A DNA stretch of 64,000 nt, taken from an uncultured Alphaproteobacteria bacterium. GTDB taxonomy: Bacteria; Pseudomonadota; Alphaproteobacteria; Methylaequorales; Methylaequoraceae. The translations under genes and the position numbers were made by a program. Shown here piece by piece: positions 20,847 to 30,291 of the stretch; position 1 is the stretch's first letter, and each line of letters starts with the position of its first letter. The stretch lies in NCBI GenBank assembly GCA_902579395.1, contig CACHGK010000003.1, forward strand, positions 1-64,000, in the 5' to 3' direction. The notes below the pieces were generated by a model that was not told the origin of the DNA, did no database searches, and saw nothing but the letters and a program-made list of their open reading frames with translations.

Positions 20847-21876
20847 AGTTTTATTTATAGATAATGGAATTGAGTTTGATTCAAAATTATTGAGAGAAAA
20901 ACCGTTTGGAGGAGCAGAGGTAGCATTTGTCTCGTTGGTAGAAAATTTAGCAAGTATTGGTTTGAAAGTAGTTGTTTATAACAATTGTATTAATGAAGGC
21001 AGAATTAACAATGTAGAGTGGAGAAAAATTAGTAGTGAATTATATTTTGAATCATTTGACACATTGGTTGTAAATAGAGGTGATAAATACTTAAATTTTA
21101 GAAAGGAATGTAAAAACAGGGTTTTTTGGATTCACAACCCAGCGTCATATCTTCTTAAATATAGATATATATCAAAATTAATCTTAAATGATTTTAAGAT
21201 TGTCTTTTCAAGCAATTATCATTTAAAAACTTATCCTTGGTGGGCTCCATCACAAAAAAGAATAGTAATACCATACGGTATGGACAACTATTTATTCAAG
21301 AAGAAGTCCAAGAAAATAATTCCTAGAAAAAATGCTATTTTTACTTCCAATCCAATGAGAGGTCTGGATTGGTTGTTAGATCAATGGGACAAAAATATTT
21401 ATCCTCAGTGTCCAGATTCAAAATTAATAATTTTCTCAGGATTTCAAACTTATGGTTCTTTTGGTAGAAAACACGCTGATCGGATAAATAGGATTTTATT
21501 GAAAGCTAGATCTCTGAAAAATAAAGGTGTTCTATTAAGAGATCCTGTTAATCGAAAGAAGCTTTTTAAAAACATAGAGTCTTCCAGAGTTTTTTTATAT
21601 AAAGGTAGTAAAGATGAAACTTTTTGTATGGCTTTAGCAGAATCACAATTGTTGGGAGTTCCTGCTATAGTTTGTGATTTTGGGTGTATGAATGAAAGAG
21701 TAATCAATAATAAAACTGGTTATGTTTGTAAAAATGATTCTGAATTTTGTTCTAGAACTGTTGATTTGCTTCAAAATGACAGGTTATGGAGTAAAATGAA
21801 CAAGGAATCATTGAAAAGAAAAAACTATTTCAATTGGAATGAAGTGGCAAAAAAATGGCAAAAAATTCTAAATTAA
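20839..21876 (+). CDS. Glycosyltransferase, GT4-like
   Basis: NPMRGLDWLLDQWDKNIYPQCPDSKLIIFSG; CMALAESQLLGVPAIVCDFGCMNERV. Confidence 0.82.
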   Translation: MTKVLFIDNGIEFDSKLLREKPFGGAEVAFVSLVENLASIGLKVVVYNNCINEGRINNVEWRKISSELYFESFDTLVVNRGDKYLNFRKECKNRVFWIHNPASYLLKYRYISKLILNDFKIVFSSNYHLKTYPWWAPSQKRIVIPYGMDNYLFKKKSKKIIPRKNAIFTSNPMRGLDWLLDQWDKNIYPQCPDSKLIIFSGFQTYGSFGRKHADRINRILLKARSLKNKGVLLRDPVNRKKLFKNIESSRVFLYKGSKDETFCMALAESQLLGVPAIVCDFGCMNERVINNKTGYVCKNDSEFCSRTVDLLQNDRLWSKMNKESLKRKNYFNWNEVAKKWQKILN

Positions 21877-22904
21877 AGATTTTGAACATGGTAAGTGGTT
21901 CAAAATTTGGAGGTGCGGAACTATTTTTTGAAAGGCTAGCCCTATCATTTGAAAAACAAAAAAATATAAAACAAAAGCTTGTTATAAAGACAGATGAAAG
22001 AAGGTTCAATTTTTTAAAAGATAAGATCAATGATATAAAACAAATTAATTTTTTTAAAAGTTATAACTTTTTAATACCTTTTACTTTAGAGAAAATTATT
22101 AATGATTTTAAACCTGATATAGTTCTTTCTTGGATGAATAGAGCTTCAAATATTCTCCCAGCATCGAAAATTATGAACGAAGTCAATGTTGGAAGGCTTG
22201 GAGGATATTATAAAATTAAAAATTATGCTAAGTGTGATTATTTAATAACAAACACACTAGATTTAAAAGAATACATTATTTCTCTAGGTTGGGATCCCAC
22301 AAGCGTTGAGTTTATTCCTAATTTTGTTTCTGAAAATAGGATTCCAAAAAAAAAGTTAGTTGATAATGGTAAAAAATTGTTATGTATGGGAAGATTTCAT
22401 GAAAATAAAGCAATAGATATACTCATAAGAGCAATGACTTTTTTATCAAGTTTTTCACTTACAATTGTGGGAAACGGTCCTCTAAAAGAATTTTATGATT
22501 CTCTAATAAATAAGTTTAATTTAGAAAATAGAGTTAAAATTTTTGGATGGAGTGAGAACATCTCAGAATTTATAAATTCTTCTTCTATATTAGTTTGTCC
22601 ATCACGGCATGAACCATTCGGAAATATAGTGGTTGACGGATGGGCTCACAAGATTCCTGTGGTTGTATCAAATGTTGGTGGACCTGGAAAAATGGTCAAA
22701 CATAAAACTAATGGGATAAAATTTGAAAAGGAAAACATTTTCGATTTAGTATCTAAAATCAAGGAATTAGGCTCTGATCCAAAATTGAAAGGAAAGATAG
22801 TCAAAAATGGCTATGAGGTTTTTAAAAATAATTATTCAGAGGATGTAGTAACGGAGAAATATATTAAATTTTTTGAAAGAATAAAAAAAAAATGTGTGGA
22901 ATAG
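21855..22904 (+). CDS. Glycosyltransferase family 4
   Basis: GSKFGGAELFFERLA, LLCMGRFHENKAIDILIRA, CPSRHEPFGNIVVDGWAHKIPVV. Confidence 0.9.
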   Translation: MAKNSKLKILNMVSGSKFGGAELFFERLALSFEKQKNIKQKLVIKTDERRFNFLKDKINDIKQINFFKSYNFLIPFTLEKIINDFKPDIVLSWMNRASNILPASKIMNEVNVGRLGGYYKIKNYAKCDYLITNTLDLKEYIISLGWDPTSVEFIPNFVSENRIPKKKLVDNGKKLLCMGRFHENKAIDILIRAMTFLSSFSLTIVGNGPLKEFYDSLINKFNLENRVKIFGWSENISEFINSSSILVCPSRHEPFGNIVVDGWAHKIPVVVSNVGGPGKMVKHKTNGIKFEKENIFDLVSKIKELGSDPKLKGKIVKNGYEVFKNNYSEDVVTEKYIKFFERIKKKCVE

Positions 22905-24628
22905 CTGGCATCTCGTTTTTAAAACCAAATCCAAAGTTATCTTCAAATTTTTATAAACTTAGAAAACTTTTGGATCATAGAGGACCAGATTACTATGGAA
23001 GATATACAAACAGTCATTTATCCCTCTTACATACCCGGTTATCAATAGTTGACATTAGTAGAGGTAATCAACCAATTACAAACAAGAAATATGTTTTGAT
23101 TGCTAATGGTGAAATTTATAATGATTTGGAAATAAGAAAAAATAATAAAACATATAAATACAAAACAAATTCAGATTCTGAATCAATCTTAGCATTATAT
23201 GACAAGTATGGAATTGATGGTCTTAAAAAACTTAGAGGGATGTTTGCATATGCTATTTTCGACAAAAAGTTGGATCAATTAATTATTGGTAGAGATGAAT
23301 TTGGAATTAAACCGCTTTATTTTAGTTTGATTGATGACGGGATTATTTTTTGCTCTGAAATGAAGCCTATAATTTCATTAAAATCAAACAAAAATCTTAT
23401 AAATAATTTTAAAATTATGGAGTATATGCAGTTTCAGTATTGTAGTGGGTATGGAACTATATTTGATGATATTAAGAGGGTAGAACCTGGACAGATACTT
23501 GTCATAAAAAAAGGAAGGATTTCAAACAGTATAAAAAATAAGCTTCCATCAAAAACAAAAAATATCAAAGTAATTGATGAAAAATATATTAATGCAAGTG
23601 TGCTTGAATCTATTTCAAGTCATTTGAGAAGTGATGTTCCTTATTGTTTGTTTTTTTCAGGCGGAATTGATTCGATGTTATTATTGCATTATCTCAATAA
23701 GCTAAAGAAAAACATCACTGCTTTTTCAATTTATTTTGCGTCGGAAAATTCTAATGATTTAAGTAAAATTACTAAAGATTATAATATTGAGTTAGTTAGA
23801 CAAAAATTTTCAGAAGATGATTTCTGGAATTCAATTTTTTTTGCTGCAGATAAAATTGATGAGCCAGTCGCCGATTATGCAATTTTACCAACTTTAAAAT
23901 TAGCATCTATTGCTTCAAAAAATTTTAAGGTTGCTTTGACTGGAGAGGGTGGGGATGAATTATTTGGTGGTTACGGAAGGTATAAAAAGAATCAAAGATT
24001 TTTTTTTAAGAAAAAGAGTTTTTTTCCAAAAGGTGCATTTAGCAAGATTTTTAAGGATTCAAAACTAAATAAGTTATTTATTTATTCTCATGATTATGAA
24101 AGACTTGAATTAACTGATGGATTAACCGATTTACAAAAGGCACAATTATTTGACTATCACAACTGGTTGCCAAATAATCTTCTTGTTAAGCTTGATAGAT
24201 GTTTAATGACGTTTGGGATGGAAGGAAGAACACCTTTTATCGATAAAAAATTATTTGAAAAACTTTTTTTTATAGATGATAAATATAAAATTAAAAGTGG
24301 CTTTGGTAAATATTTTCTTAGGAAGTTTTTACAATCTAAAATTCCGATATATGATGCTTTTGAGAAAAAAAGAGGATTTACAGTTCCAATTTATGATTGG
24401 ATTCCAAAAAGAATAAAGAATTTGGAAGATCTTCTAATGAAACAAGATTTTCTTTATGAATATTTTAGTAAAAATGAATTAAAACTGTTATTTAAAGGAG
24501 TTAGAAAAAATAAGAAGTTAGCAAAGCCAATTTGGCATATCATTTTTTTTACATCGTGGTATCTTGTAAATATAGAAGGATTAAAGAAAAAAGGAAACTT
24601 TTTTGATTTGTTATCTAGTTTCAATTAA
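22892..24628 (+). CDS. asnB: Asparagine synthase (glutamine-hydrolysing)
   Basis: MCGIAGISF Ntn start; LFFSGGIDSMLLLHYL; LTGEGGDELFGGYGRY. Confidence 0.93.
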   Translation: MCGIAGISFLKPNPKLSSNFYKLRKLLDHRGPDYYGRYTNSHLSLLHTRLSIVDISRGNQPITNKKYVLIANGEIYNDLEIRKNNKTYKYKTNSDSESILALYDKYGIDGLKKLRGMFAYAIFDKKLDQLIIGRDEFGIKPLYFSLIDDGIIFCSEMKPIISLKSNKNLINNFKIMEYMQFQYCSGYGTIFDDIKRVEPGQILVIKKGRISNSIKNKLPSKTKNIKVIDEKYINASVLESISSHLRSDVPYCLFFSGGIDSMLLLHYLNKLKKNITAFSIYFASENSNDLSKITKDYNIELVRQKFSEDDFWNSIFFAADKIDEPVADYAILPTLKLASIASKNFKVALTGEGGDELFGGYGRYKKNQRFFFKKKSFFPKGAFSKIFKDSKLNKLFIYSHDYERLELTDGLTDLQKAQLFDYHNWLPNNLLVKLDRCLMTFGMEGRTPFIDKKLFEKLFFIDDKYKIKSGFGKYFLRKFLQSKIPIYDAFEKKRGFTVPIYDWIPKRIKNLEDLLMKQDFLYEYFSKNELKLLFKGVRKNKKLAKPIWHIIFFTSWYLVNIEGLKKKGNFFDLLSSFN

Positions 24629-25969
24629 ATGACTAAAAATAAAAAAAATTTCGATTTAATTTTAATTGGTGGAATGGTAGTGCTACCAGAATTAAAGATT
24701 GAAAAACTAGATATTGGTATTTCTGATTCAAAGATTGTAAGTTTGGGTGACTTATCTGGTAGTAAATCAAAAGAGATTTTGAATATCGATGGCTTAATTG
24801 TAATGCCCGGAGTAATAGATTCGCAAGTTCACTTCAGAGAACCTGGGTTAACTCAAAAAGAGGATATATTTCACGGAACCAAAAGTGCTGCAATGGGTGG
24901 TGTAACTTCAATATTTGAGATGCCTAACACTAAGCCTCCAACAACAAACGAAATTGAATTTAAAAAAAAAATAAAAATTGCAGAAACAAATGCGAACTGT
25001 AATTTTAGTTTTTTTATTGGAGCAAGTAAGAATAATATTAACATGATTAATAAATTAGAAAATTTGTCAGGTTGTTGTGGAGTGAAGATTTTTATGGGTT
25101 CTTCAACTGGTGATCTATTGGTTGAAGACGATGAGAATATAATCAAAATACTTAAAAATACACAAAAGATGATTGCTGTACATAGTGAGGATGAATATAG
25201 ACTAAAGGAAAGAAAAGAAACTTTTAAAAAAAAAAAGCTATCTGTTCATGATCACCCTATTATTCGGGATGTTACCTCTGCGGTTCAAAGTACAAAAAGA
25301 TTACTTAATTCTGCTTATCAGGCAAAAAAAAAGATTCATATTTTACATTTATCAACTTCTGATGAAGTCTCTCTTCTTGAAGCCAACAAAAATATAGCAA
25401 CTTGTGAAGCAACACCCCAACATTTATTTTTCTGTTCGCCTGAATGTTATGATGATCTCGGTACTTTTGTTCAAATGAATCCTCCTATAAGAGAAAAATC
25501 GCATAGAGAAAAATTATGGGAAGGTATTTCACGTGGAATTATTGATGTGATAGGTTCTGATCATGCTCCACACACTATTGCAGAAAAAGAAAAAGATTAT
25601 CCAGATTCACCGTCGGGAATGACTGGAGTTCAAACTCTATTACCCATAATGTTGAATTTTGTCAACGAGGGGAAATTAACAATTTTTGATTTGGTAAGAT
25701 TACTATGTGTAAATCCTTGTAAAATATATGATGTATTAAACAAAGGTAAAATCAAAATTGGATATGATGCAGATCTCACTATAATAGACCTAAACAAAGA
25801 ATTTATTATTTCAAATAATTGGATTGCAAGTAAGTCAAAGTGGACTCCTTTCGATAACCAAAAGATCAAAGGGATGCCAATTTTTACAATTGTAAATGGA
25901 AAAATAGTAATGTCTGAGAATGAAATAGTTTCCCAACCTTCAGGAAAAGTTGTTAGATTTAGAAATTAA
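24629..25969 (+). CDS. pyrC: Dihydroorotase
   Basis: VMPGVIDSQVHFREPGLTQKED, MPNTKPPT, DVIGSDHAPHT. Confidence 0.92.
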   Translation: MTKNKKNFDLILIGGMVVLPELKIEKLDIGISDSKIVSLGDLSGSKSKEILNIDGLIVMPGVIDSQVHFREPGLTQKEDIFHGTKSAAMGGVTSIFEMPNTKPPTTNEIEFKKKIKIAETNANCNFSFFIGASKNNINMINKLENLSGCCGVKIFMGSSTGDLLVEDDENIIKILKNTQKMIAVHSEDEYRLKERKETFKKKKLSVHDHPIIRDVTSAVQSTKRLLNSAYQAKKKIHILHLSTSDEVSLLEANKNIATCEATPQHLFFCSPECYDDLGTFVQMNPPIREKSHREKLWEGISRGIIDVIGSDHAPHTIAEKEKDYPDSPSGMTGVQTLLPIMLNFVNEGKLTIFDLVRLLCVNPCKIYDVLNKGKIKIGYDADLTIIDLNKEFIISNNWIASKSKWTPFDNQKIKGMPIFTIVNGKIVMSENEIVSQPSGKVVRFRN

Positions 25970-26132
25970 GTTTTTTAATTTTTATTACCAATAATCTATC
26001 TTTAGGAAAGTTATAATTTAATTCTGTTTTTCTCAGTGCGATTAGTTTGGCCGTCTTTTTATCTGGTGCCTCCACAGTTTCAAAATGTTTTCCATAAATT
26101 GGGATTTCTATTTCTATATCAAACCAACTCAT
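25959..26132 (-). CDS. Possible small protein (57 aa) coupled to the upstream symporter
   Basis: Manual translation MSWFDIEIEIPIYGKHFETVEAPDKKTAKLIALRKTELNYNFPKDRLLVIKIKKLNF*; ATGA overlap with the symporter stop. Confidence 0.45.
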   Translation of the reverse strand: MSWFDIEIEIPIYGKHFETVEAPDKKTAKLIALRKTELNYNFPKDRLLVIKIKKLNF

Positions 26133-27340
26133 TTACTTTCAGATTTATTGACAACTATTGTTACCATTGTATCCCCAGTGATATTAACTGAAGTTCTAAG
26201 CATATCAAGGAATCTGTCAACACCCATTACAATTGCTATTCCCTCCAAAGGCAAACCAACTTGCCCTAATACCATTCCAAGCATAATGATTCCGACCCCT
26301 GGAACGCCTGCAGTTCCTATTGATGCTAATGTTGCGGTGAGAATAATTGAGACGTAGTCAAAAAACAAAAGATTTACTCCATATAGATTTGCTATAAAAA
26401 CTGTTGCCACACCCTGCATTATGGCTGTTCCATCCATATTGATAGTTGCTCCAAGTGGAACTGTAAAAGAAGCTATATTATCTTTAACTTCAAAGTTTTT
26501 TTTAACACAGTCTAATGTAACCGGAATAGTCGCACTACTACTGGAAGTTGAAAAAGAAAATAATAGTGCCTCTTTAATACCCATAAAAAATTTTTTAACC
26601 TCAATTTTTCCATAAAACTTTATTAATGGAAGATAAATGAAGAAAACATGAAAAAGTAAAACTATAATAACAAGTGAAAAATATTTAATTAATTCTACAA
26701 TCGAAGAAGCCCCTTGTGTTGCGAATGTTTTACCTATTAGGCAAAATATTCCAAATGGTGCGATAATCATAATAATTGAAAGGATTTTCATAATTACGTC
26801 ATTGAAATCAGAAAAAAATTTCTTCAATGAATTCATATTTTTTAAAGATGATATTGCAATTCCGATAAGGATTGCAAAAAGAATTACCTGAAGCATTTGC
26901 CCTTCAACTAATGATAGAAAAGGATTTTCAGGAATTATATTTAAAAGTACTTCTAAAAATTTTGGGGGATTAGAGACATTCAATTCTTCTGTTTCAAAAT
27001 TTTGAATTAACCCTTTTCCAGGGTTTACTATATTGGAAAATAATAATGAAATTGAGATAGCCAAAAAAGTTGTGGAAATATAAATTCCTATAGATTTAAC
27101 TCCTATTCTTCCCAAAGCACTAATATTTTTTAAATTTGCCACACCATTAATAAGTGAGAAAAAAACAATAGGAACTACCAGCATCTTGATTGTTTTTAAG
27201 AAAACCTCACCACCGAAATTAAGAAACCCAATCAAAGCTTCTTTTATATTTAGATTTGGTGGTAAGTACCCCAGTACAATGCCAAAGATGATTCCTAATA
27301 AAAATGCATAAAAAATTTTTTTAGTTAAATTATTAGCCAT
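26129..27340 (-). CDS. Dicarboxylate/amino acid:cation symporter (DAACS family)
   Basis: SSSSATIPVTLDCVKKN, TINMDGTAIMQGVATVFIA, GVDRFLDMLRTSVNITGD. Confidence 0.95.
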   Translation of the reverse strand: MANNLTKKIFYAFLLGIIFGIVLGYLPPNLNIKEALIGFLNFGGEVFLKTIKMLVVPIVFFSLINGVANLKNISALGRIGVKSIGIYISTTFLAISISLLFSNIVNPGKGLIQNFETEELNVSNPPKFLEVLLNIIPENPFLSLVEGQMLQVILFAILIGIAISSLKNMNSLKKFFSDFNDVIMKILSIIMIIAPFGIFCLIGKTFATQGASSIVELIKYFSLVIIVLLFHVFFIYLPLIKFYGKIEVKKFFMGIKEALLFSFSTSSSSATIPVTLDCVKKNFEVKDNIASFTVPLGATINMDGTAIMQGVATVFIANLYGVNLLFFDYVSIILTATLASIGTAGVPGVGIIMLGMVLGQVGLPLEGIAIVMGVDRFLDMLRTSVNITGDTMVTIVVNKSESK

Positions 27341-27342
27341 TG

Positions 27343-27416
27343 TGGTGCCCTCTACTGGTTACGCTCCAGTGGCTGAGTCTTACCAAGACCCTGTTTTACT
27401 ATTAAACTAAGAGGGC
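27343..27416 (-). tRNA. tRNA-Thr(GGT)-like cloverleaf, atypical elbow; possible divergent tRNA or tRNA-like leader element
   Basis: GCCCTCT TA GTTT-AATAGTA-AAAC A GGGTC-TTGGTAA-GACTC AGCC ACTGG-AGCGTAA-CCAGT AGAGGGC ACCA; all four stems pair (one G-U); T-loop is not TTCRANY. Confidence 0.6.
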
Positions 27417-27513
27417 ATTGTTGGAAGTCTTCAAAAACTAATTTATTTTTTATCATTATTAATTAATATTAAACAAACACAGTTTAAACAATAACGTATT
27501 TTATTTTGTTATT

Positions 27514-29145
27514 TTATTTGGAAATATAATTAAAACTATTTGGTGAAACTTTATTCCAATAAACATTTAATCTGGGATCTGCCACTTTAATTTTCCCCTT
27601 TTTCATCAATTCACCTTTTTCAACTTTTGGATATATTTGATCTGCTAATCTAATCTCACTTTCAGAAAGCCTTCTAACTATGTGTCTTCTATTTAGCTCG
27701 GAAGGATGATTTACACCTACAGATTCAAGCAACTCTTTTAACACGAATAATGTATTATAATGAAAATTATATGCTCTTTCTGACCTATCTTCAATATCTA
27801 TTGCCCTGTAACGCATTGGATCCATTGTTGCAATTCCACTTGGGCATTCACCTGTATGACAAGACCTACACTGAATACAACCAATTGCAAACATAAATGG
27901 TCTTGCCATATTTATCCAATCTGCTCCCAAAGAACACATATGAGCAATATCAAAAGCAGAAACGACTTTACCAGAAACTCCAATTTTTACTCTTTCTCTT
28001 AATTTTGAACCAATTAAGGCATTATCAACAAATATTATTGCATCTTTAAGAGGTGAACCGAGATGATCGGTGAATTCAGCAGGAGCAGCACCAGTTCCAC
28101 CTTCAGCTCCATCAATAGTTATAAAATCAATGTATTTCTTTTTTAAAACCATGGTTTTAACAATTGATATTAACTCCCATGGATGACCTATACACATTTT
28201 AATTCCTACAGGTTTATTTCCAGATAGTTTTCTCAATTTCTCAACAAAATTTAGTAATTCCAATGGATTTGAAAATTCTTTATGTTTGGAAGGTGATATA
28301 CAATCTTTTCCAACATCAATTCCTCTTGTTTGCGCAATTTCATCAGTAACTTTAGGAGCTAATAGCATGCCACCGTGGCCAGGTTTTGCACCCTGACTTA
28401 TTTTTATTTCGATCATTTTAATCTGATTTTTTTTTGCCTTTGCTGAAAAACTTTTTGGACAGAAATTACCTTTTTTGTCTCTACATCCAAAATAACCAGA
28501 AGATACTTGCCAAATGGTATCACCCTTACCATCTTCATGATATTTGGACAAAGAACCTTCCCCAGTATTGTGGGCGAAACCGCCAAGTCTGGCTGCTTTA
28601 TTTAAGGAGGTTATTGCAGGTGGTGATATTGCACCGAAGGATGTTCCCGAAATATTTAATACTGACATTTCATATGACTTAATTCCTAAACCAACTTTGG
28701 TTCTAAAGTTCTGGCTTTTAATAGTCGTAGGCGTTATCGAGTGATTTAGCCAAACAAAGTCATCATCATACATTTTTTCTAAGGACCCGAAGGGTCTTAC
28801 ACCGCTAATATTTTTTGATCTTTGATAAACCATTGTTCTTTGGTTTCTAGAATATGGCACTTCATCATCATCTGATTCCCAATAGTATTGTCTTAATTCA
28901 GGTCTTATACTTTCTAATAAGAACCTAAACCTTCCTATAAGAGGAAAGTTTGAAAGAATTGATCTTTTCTTTTGAAAAAAATCCTTTAAAGAAATTAAAA
29001 ATAAAAGAAAACTGAAAAGAAAAACGATAACAAAAGCTGGATAATGAAAGGATGCTACCAGCGAGAAAGCCGATAGAGCACCCGAGTATACTAGTAATGA
29101 ATATCTTCCCCAAATAATGTCAATCATACAAGCAAATTTTATCAA
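27514..29145 (-). CDS. FMN-binding glutamate synthase family protein (true start may be the Met at 29127)
   Basis: GEGSLSKYHEDGKGDTIWQVSSGYFGCR, SQGAKPGHGGMLLAPKVTDEIA, IDGAEGGTGAAPAEFTDHLG, CIQCRSCHTGECPSGIAT. Confidence 0.9.
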   Translation of the reverse strand: MIKFACMIDIIWGRYSLLVYSGALSAFSLVASFHYPAFVIVFLFSFLLFLISLKDFFQKKRSILSNFPLIGRFRFLLESIRPELRQYYWESDDDEVPYSRNQRTMVYQRSKNISGVRPFGSLEKMYDDDFVWLNHSITPTTIKSQNFRTKVGLGIKSYEMSVLNISGTSFGAISPPAITSLNKAARLGGFAHNTGEGSLSKYHEDGKGDTIWQVSSGYFGCRDKKGNFCPKSFSAKAKKNQIKMIEIKISQGAKPGHGGMLLAPKVTDEIAQTRGIDVGKDCISPSKHKEFSNPLELLNFVEKLRKLSGNKPVGIKMCIGHPWELISIVKTMVLKKKYIDFITIDGAEGGTGAAPAEFTDHLGSPLKDAIIFVDNALIGSKLRERVKIGVSGKVVSAFDIAHMCSLGADWINMARPFMFAIGCIQCRSCHTGECPSGIATMDPMRYRAIDIEDRSERAYNFHYNTLFVLKELLESVGVNHPSELNRRHIVRRLSESEIRLADQIYPKVEKGELMKKGKIKVADPRLNVYWNKVSPNSFNYISK

Positions 29146-29295
29146 ATTAATTTAAAAAAAGAATTTTTTTTTTTTTACTAAATTATATAAAAAATTTTTT
29201 AACAAATATTTATGTTTTATCTTTTTAACTTAAAGTATATATTTAACATGCCATAAATAATTTACTATGATTACAAAAACTTCCTCTTATCTATT

Positions 29296-29673
29296 ATGAA
29301 TGAATTAAAAATTCAAGAAGAACTCAGGAAGTTTGCAAATGACAGAAACTGGGGACAATTTCATACGCTTAAAAATTTGGCAATTTCAATCAGCATTGAA
29401 TCATCTGAATTGCTTGAAATATTTCAATGGGAAAATGATAAAAATGACTCTTTAAAAAAAAAAAAATTGAAAATGATTAATGATGAATTTGCAGATGTTA
29501 TGCTTTATTTATTGAGGTTTGCTGATATAGCAAACTTAGATATCGAAAAAGTTTGTTTTGAAAAAATAGCGAAAAATAAAAAAAAATACCCAGTTATGCT
29601 TTCAAGAGGAACGTCAAAAAAATATACAGAATTTAAAAAAAAAATTAAAATAAAAAAAAATGAAAAAAAATAA
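29296..29673 (+). CDS. MazG-like nucleotide pyrophosphohydrolase
   Basis: LRKFANDRNWGQFHTLKNLAISISIESSELLEIFQW; ...DEFADVMLYLLRFAD. Confidence 0.88.
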   Translation: MNELKIQEELRKFANDRNWGQFHTLKNLAISISIESSELLEIFQWENDKNDSLKKKKLKMINDEFADVMLYLLRFADIANLDIEKVCFEKIAKNKKKYPVMLSRGTSKKYTEFKKKIKIKKNEKK

Positions 29674-29752
29674 TAGATTTGAAAGATTGTCAAAAGCGTT
29701 AAGAAAAAATTTATTGAAAAGGAAGGAAAAAAAAAATGGGAATAATGCCTGA
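29660..29752 (+). CDS. Possible small basic protein (30 aa)
   Basis: Manual translation [30 protein letters not shown], overlapping mazG-like 3' and dcd 5' ends. Confidence 0.4.
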   Translation: MKKNNRFERLSKALRKNLLKRKEKKNGNNA

Positions 29753-30290
29753 TTCATGGATTCGTAAAATGGCAGTATCTAATAAAATGATTGACCCATT
29801 TGTAGACAAATTAGAAAAAAAAAATGTACTTTCTTATGGACTTTCTTCTTACGGATATGATGCAAGAGTATCAAGGAGTTTTAAAGTTTTTACAAACGTA
29901 AATTCCGCGACTGTTGATCCAAAGAAATTTTCTGAATCAAGTTTTGTGGATAGAGATGTTGATCAATGCATCATCCCACCAAATAGTTTTGCGCTTGCAA
30001 GAACAGTAGAGTATTTCAGAATACCAAAGGAAACACTTGTAGTTTGTGTTGGAAAATCAACATATGCTAGATGTGGAATAATAGTGAATGTTACTCCACT
30101 TGAGCCAGAATGGGAAGGACATGTTACCTTGGAGTTTTCAAACACTACTCCTCTTCCAGCTAAGATTTATGCTAACGAAGGAGCTGCTCAGTTCCTTTTT
30201 TTTAAAGGCGAAAAAATATGTGATTTATCTTATTCGGATAGGAAAGGAAAATACATGTTTCAAAAAGGAATAACACTTCCAAAGTTGTAG
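29736..30290 (+). CDS. dcd: dCTP deaminase (start possibly 29745)
   Basis: [72 protein letters not shown]. Confidence 0.96.
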   Translation: MGIMPDSWIRKMAVSNKMIDPFVDKLEKKNVLSYGLSSYGYDARVSRSFKVFTNVNSATVDPKKFSESSFVDRDVDQCIIPPNSFALARTVEYFRIPKETLVVCVGKSTYARCGIIVNVTPLEPEWEGHVTLEFSNTTPLPAKIYANEGAAQFLFFKGEKICDLSYSDRKGKYMFQKGITLPKL

Positions 30291-30291
30291 A

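Noticed and set aside
28434-28744. Two overlapping plus-strand ORFs
   Set aside because: Antisense to the glutamate synthase family gene; no family signal.
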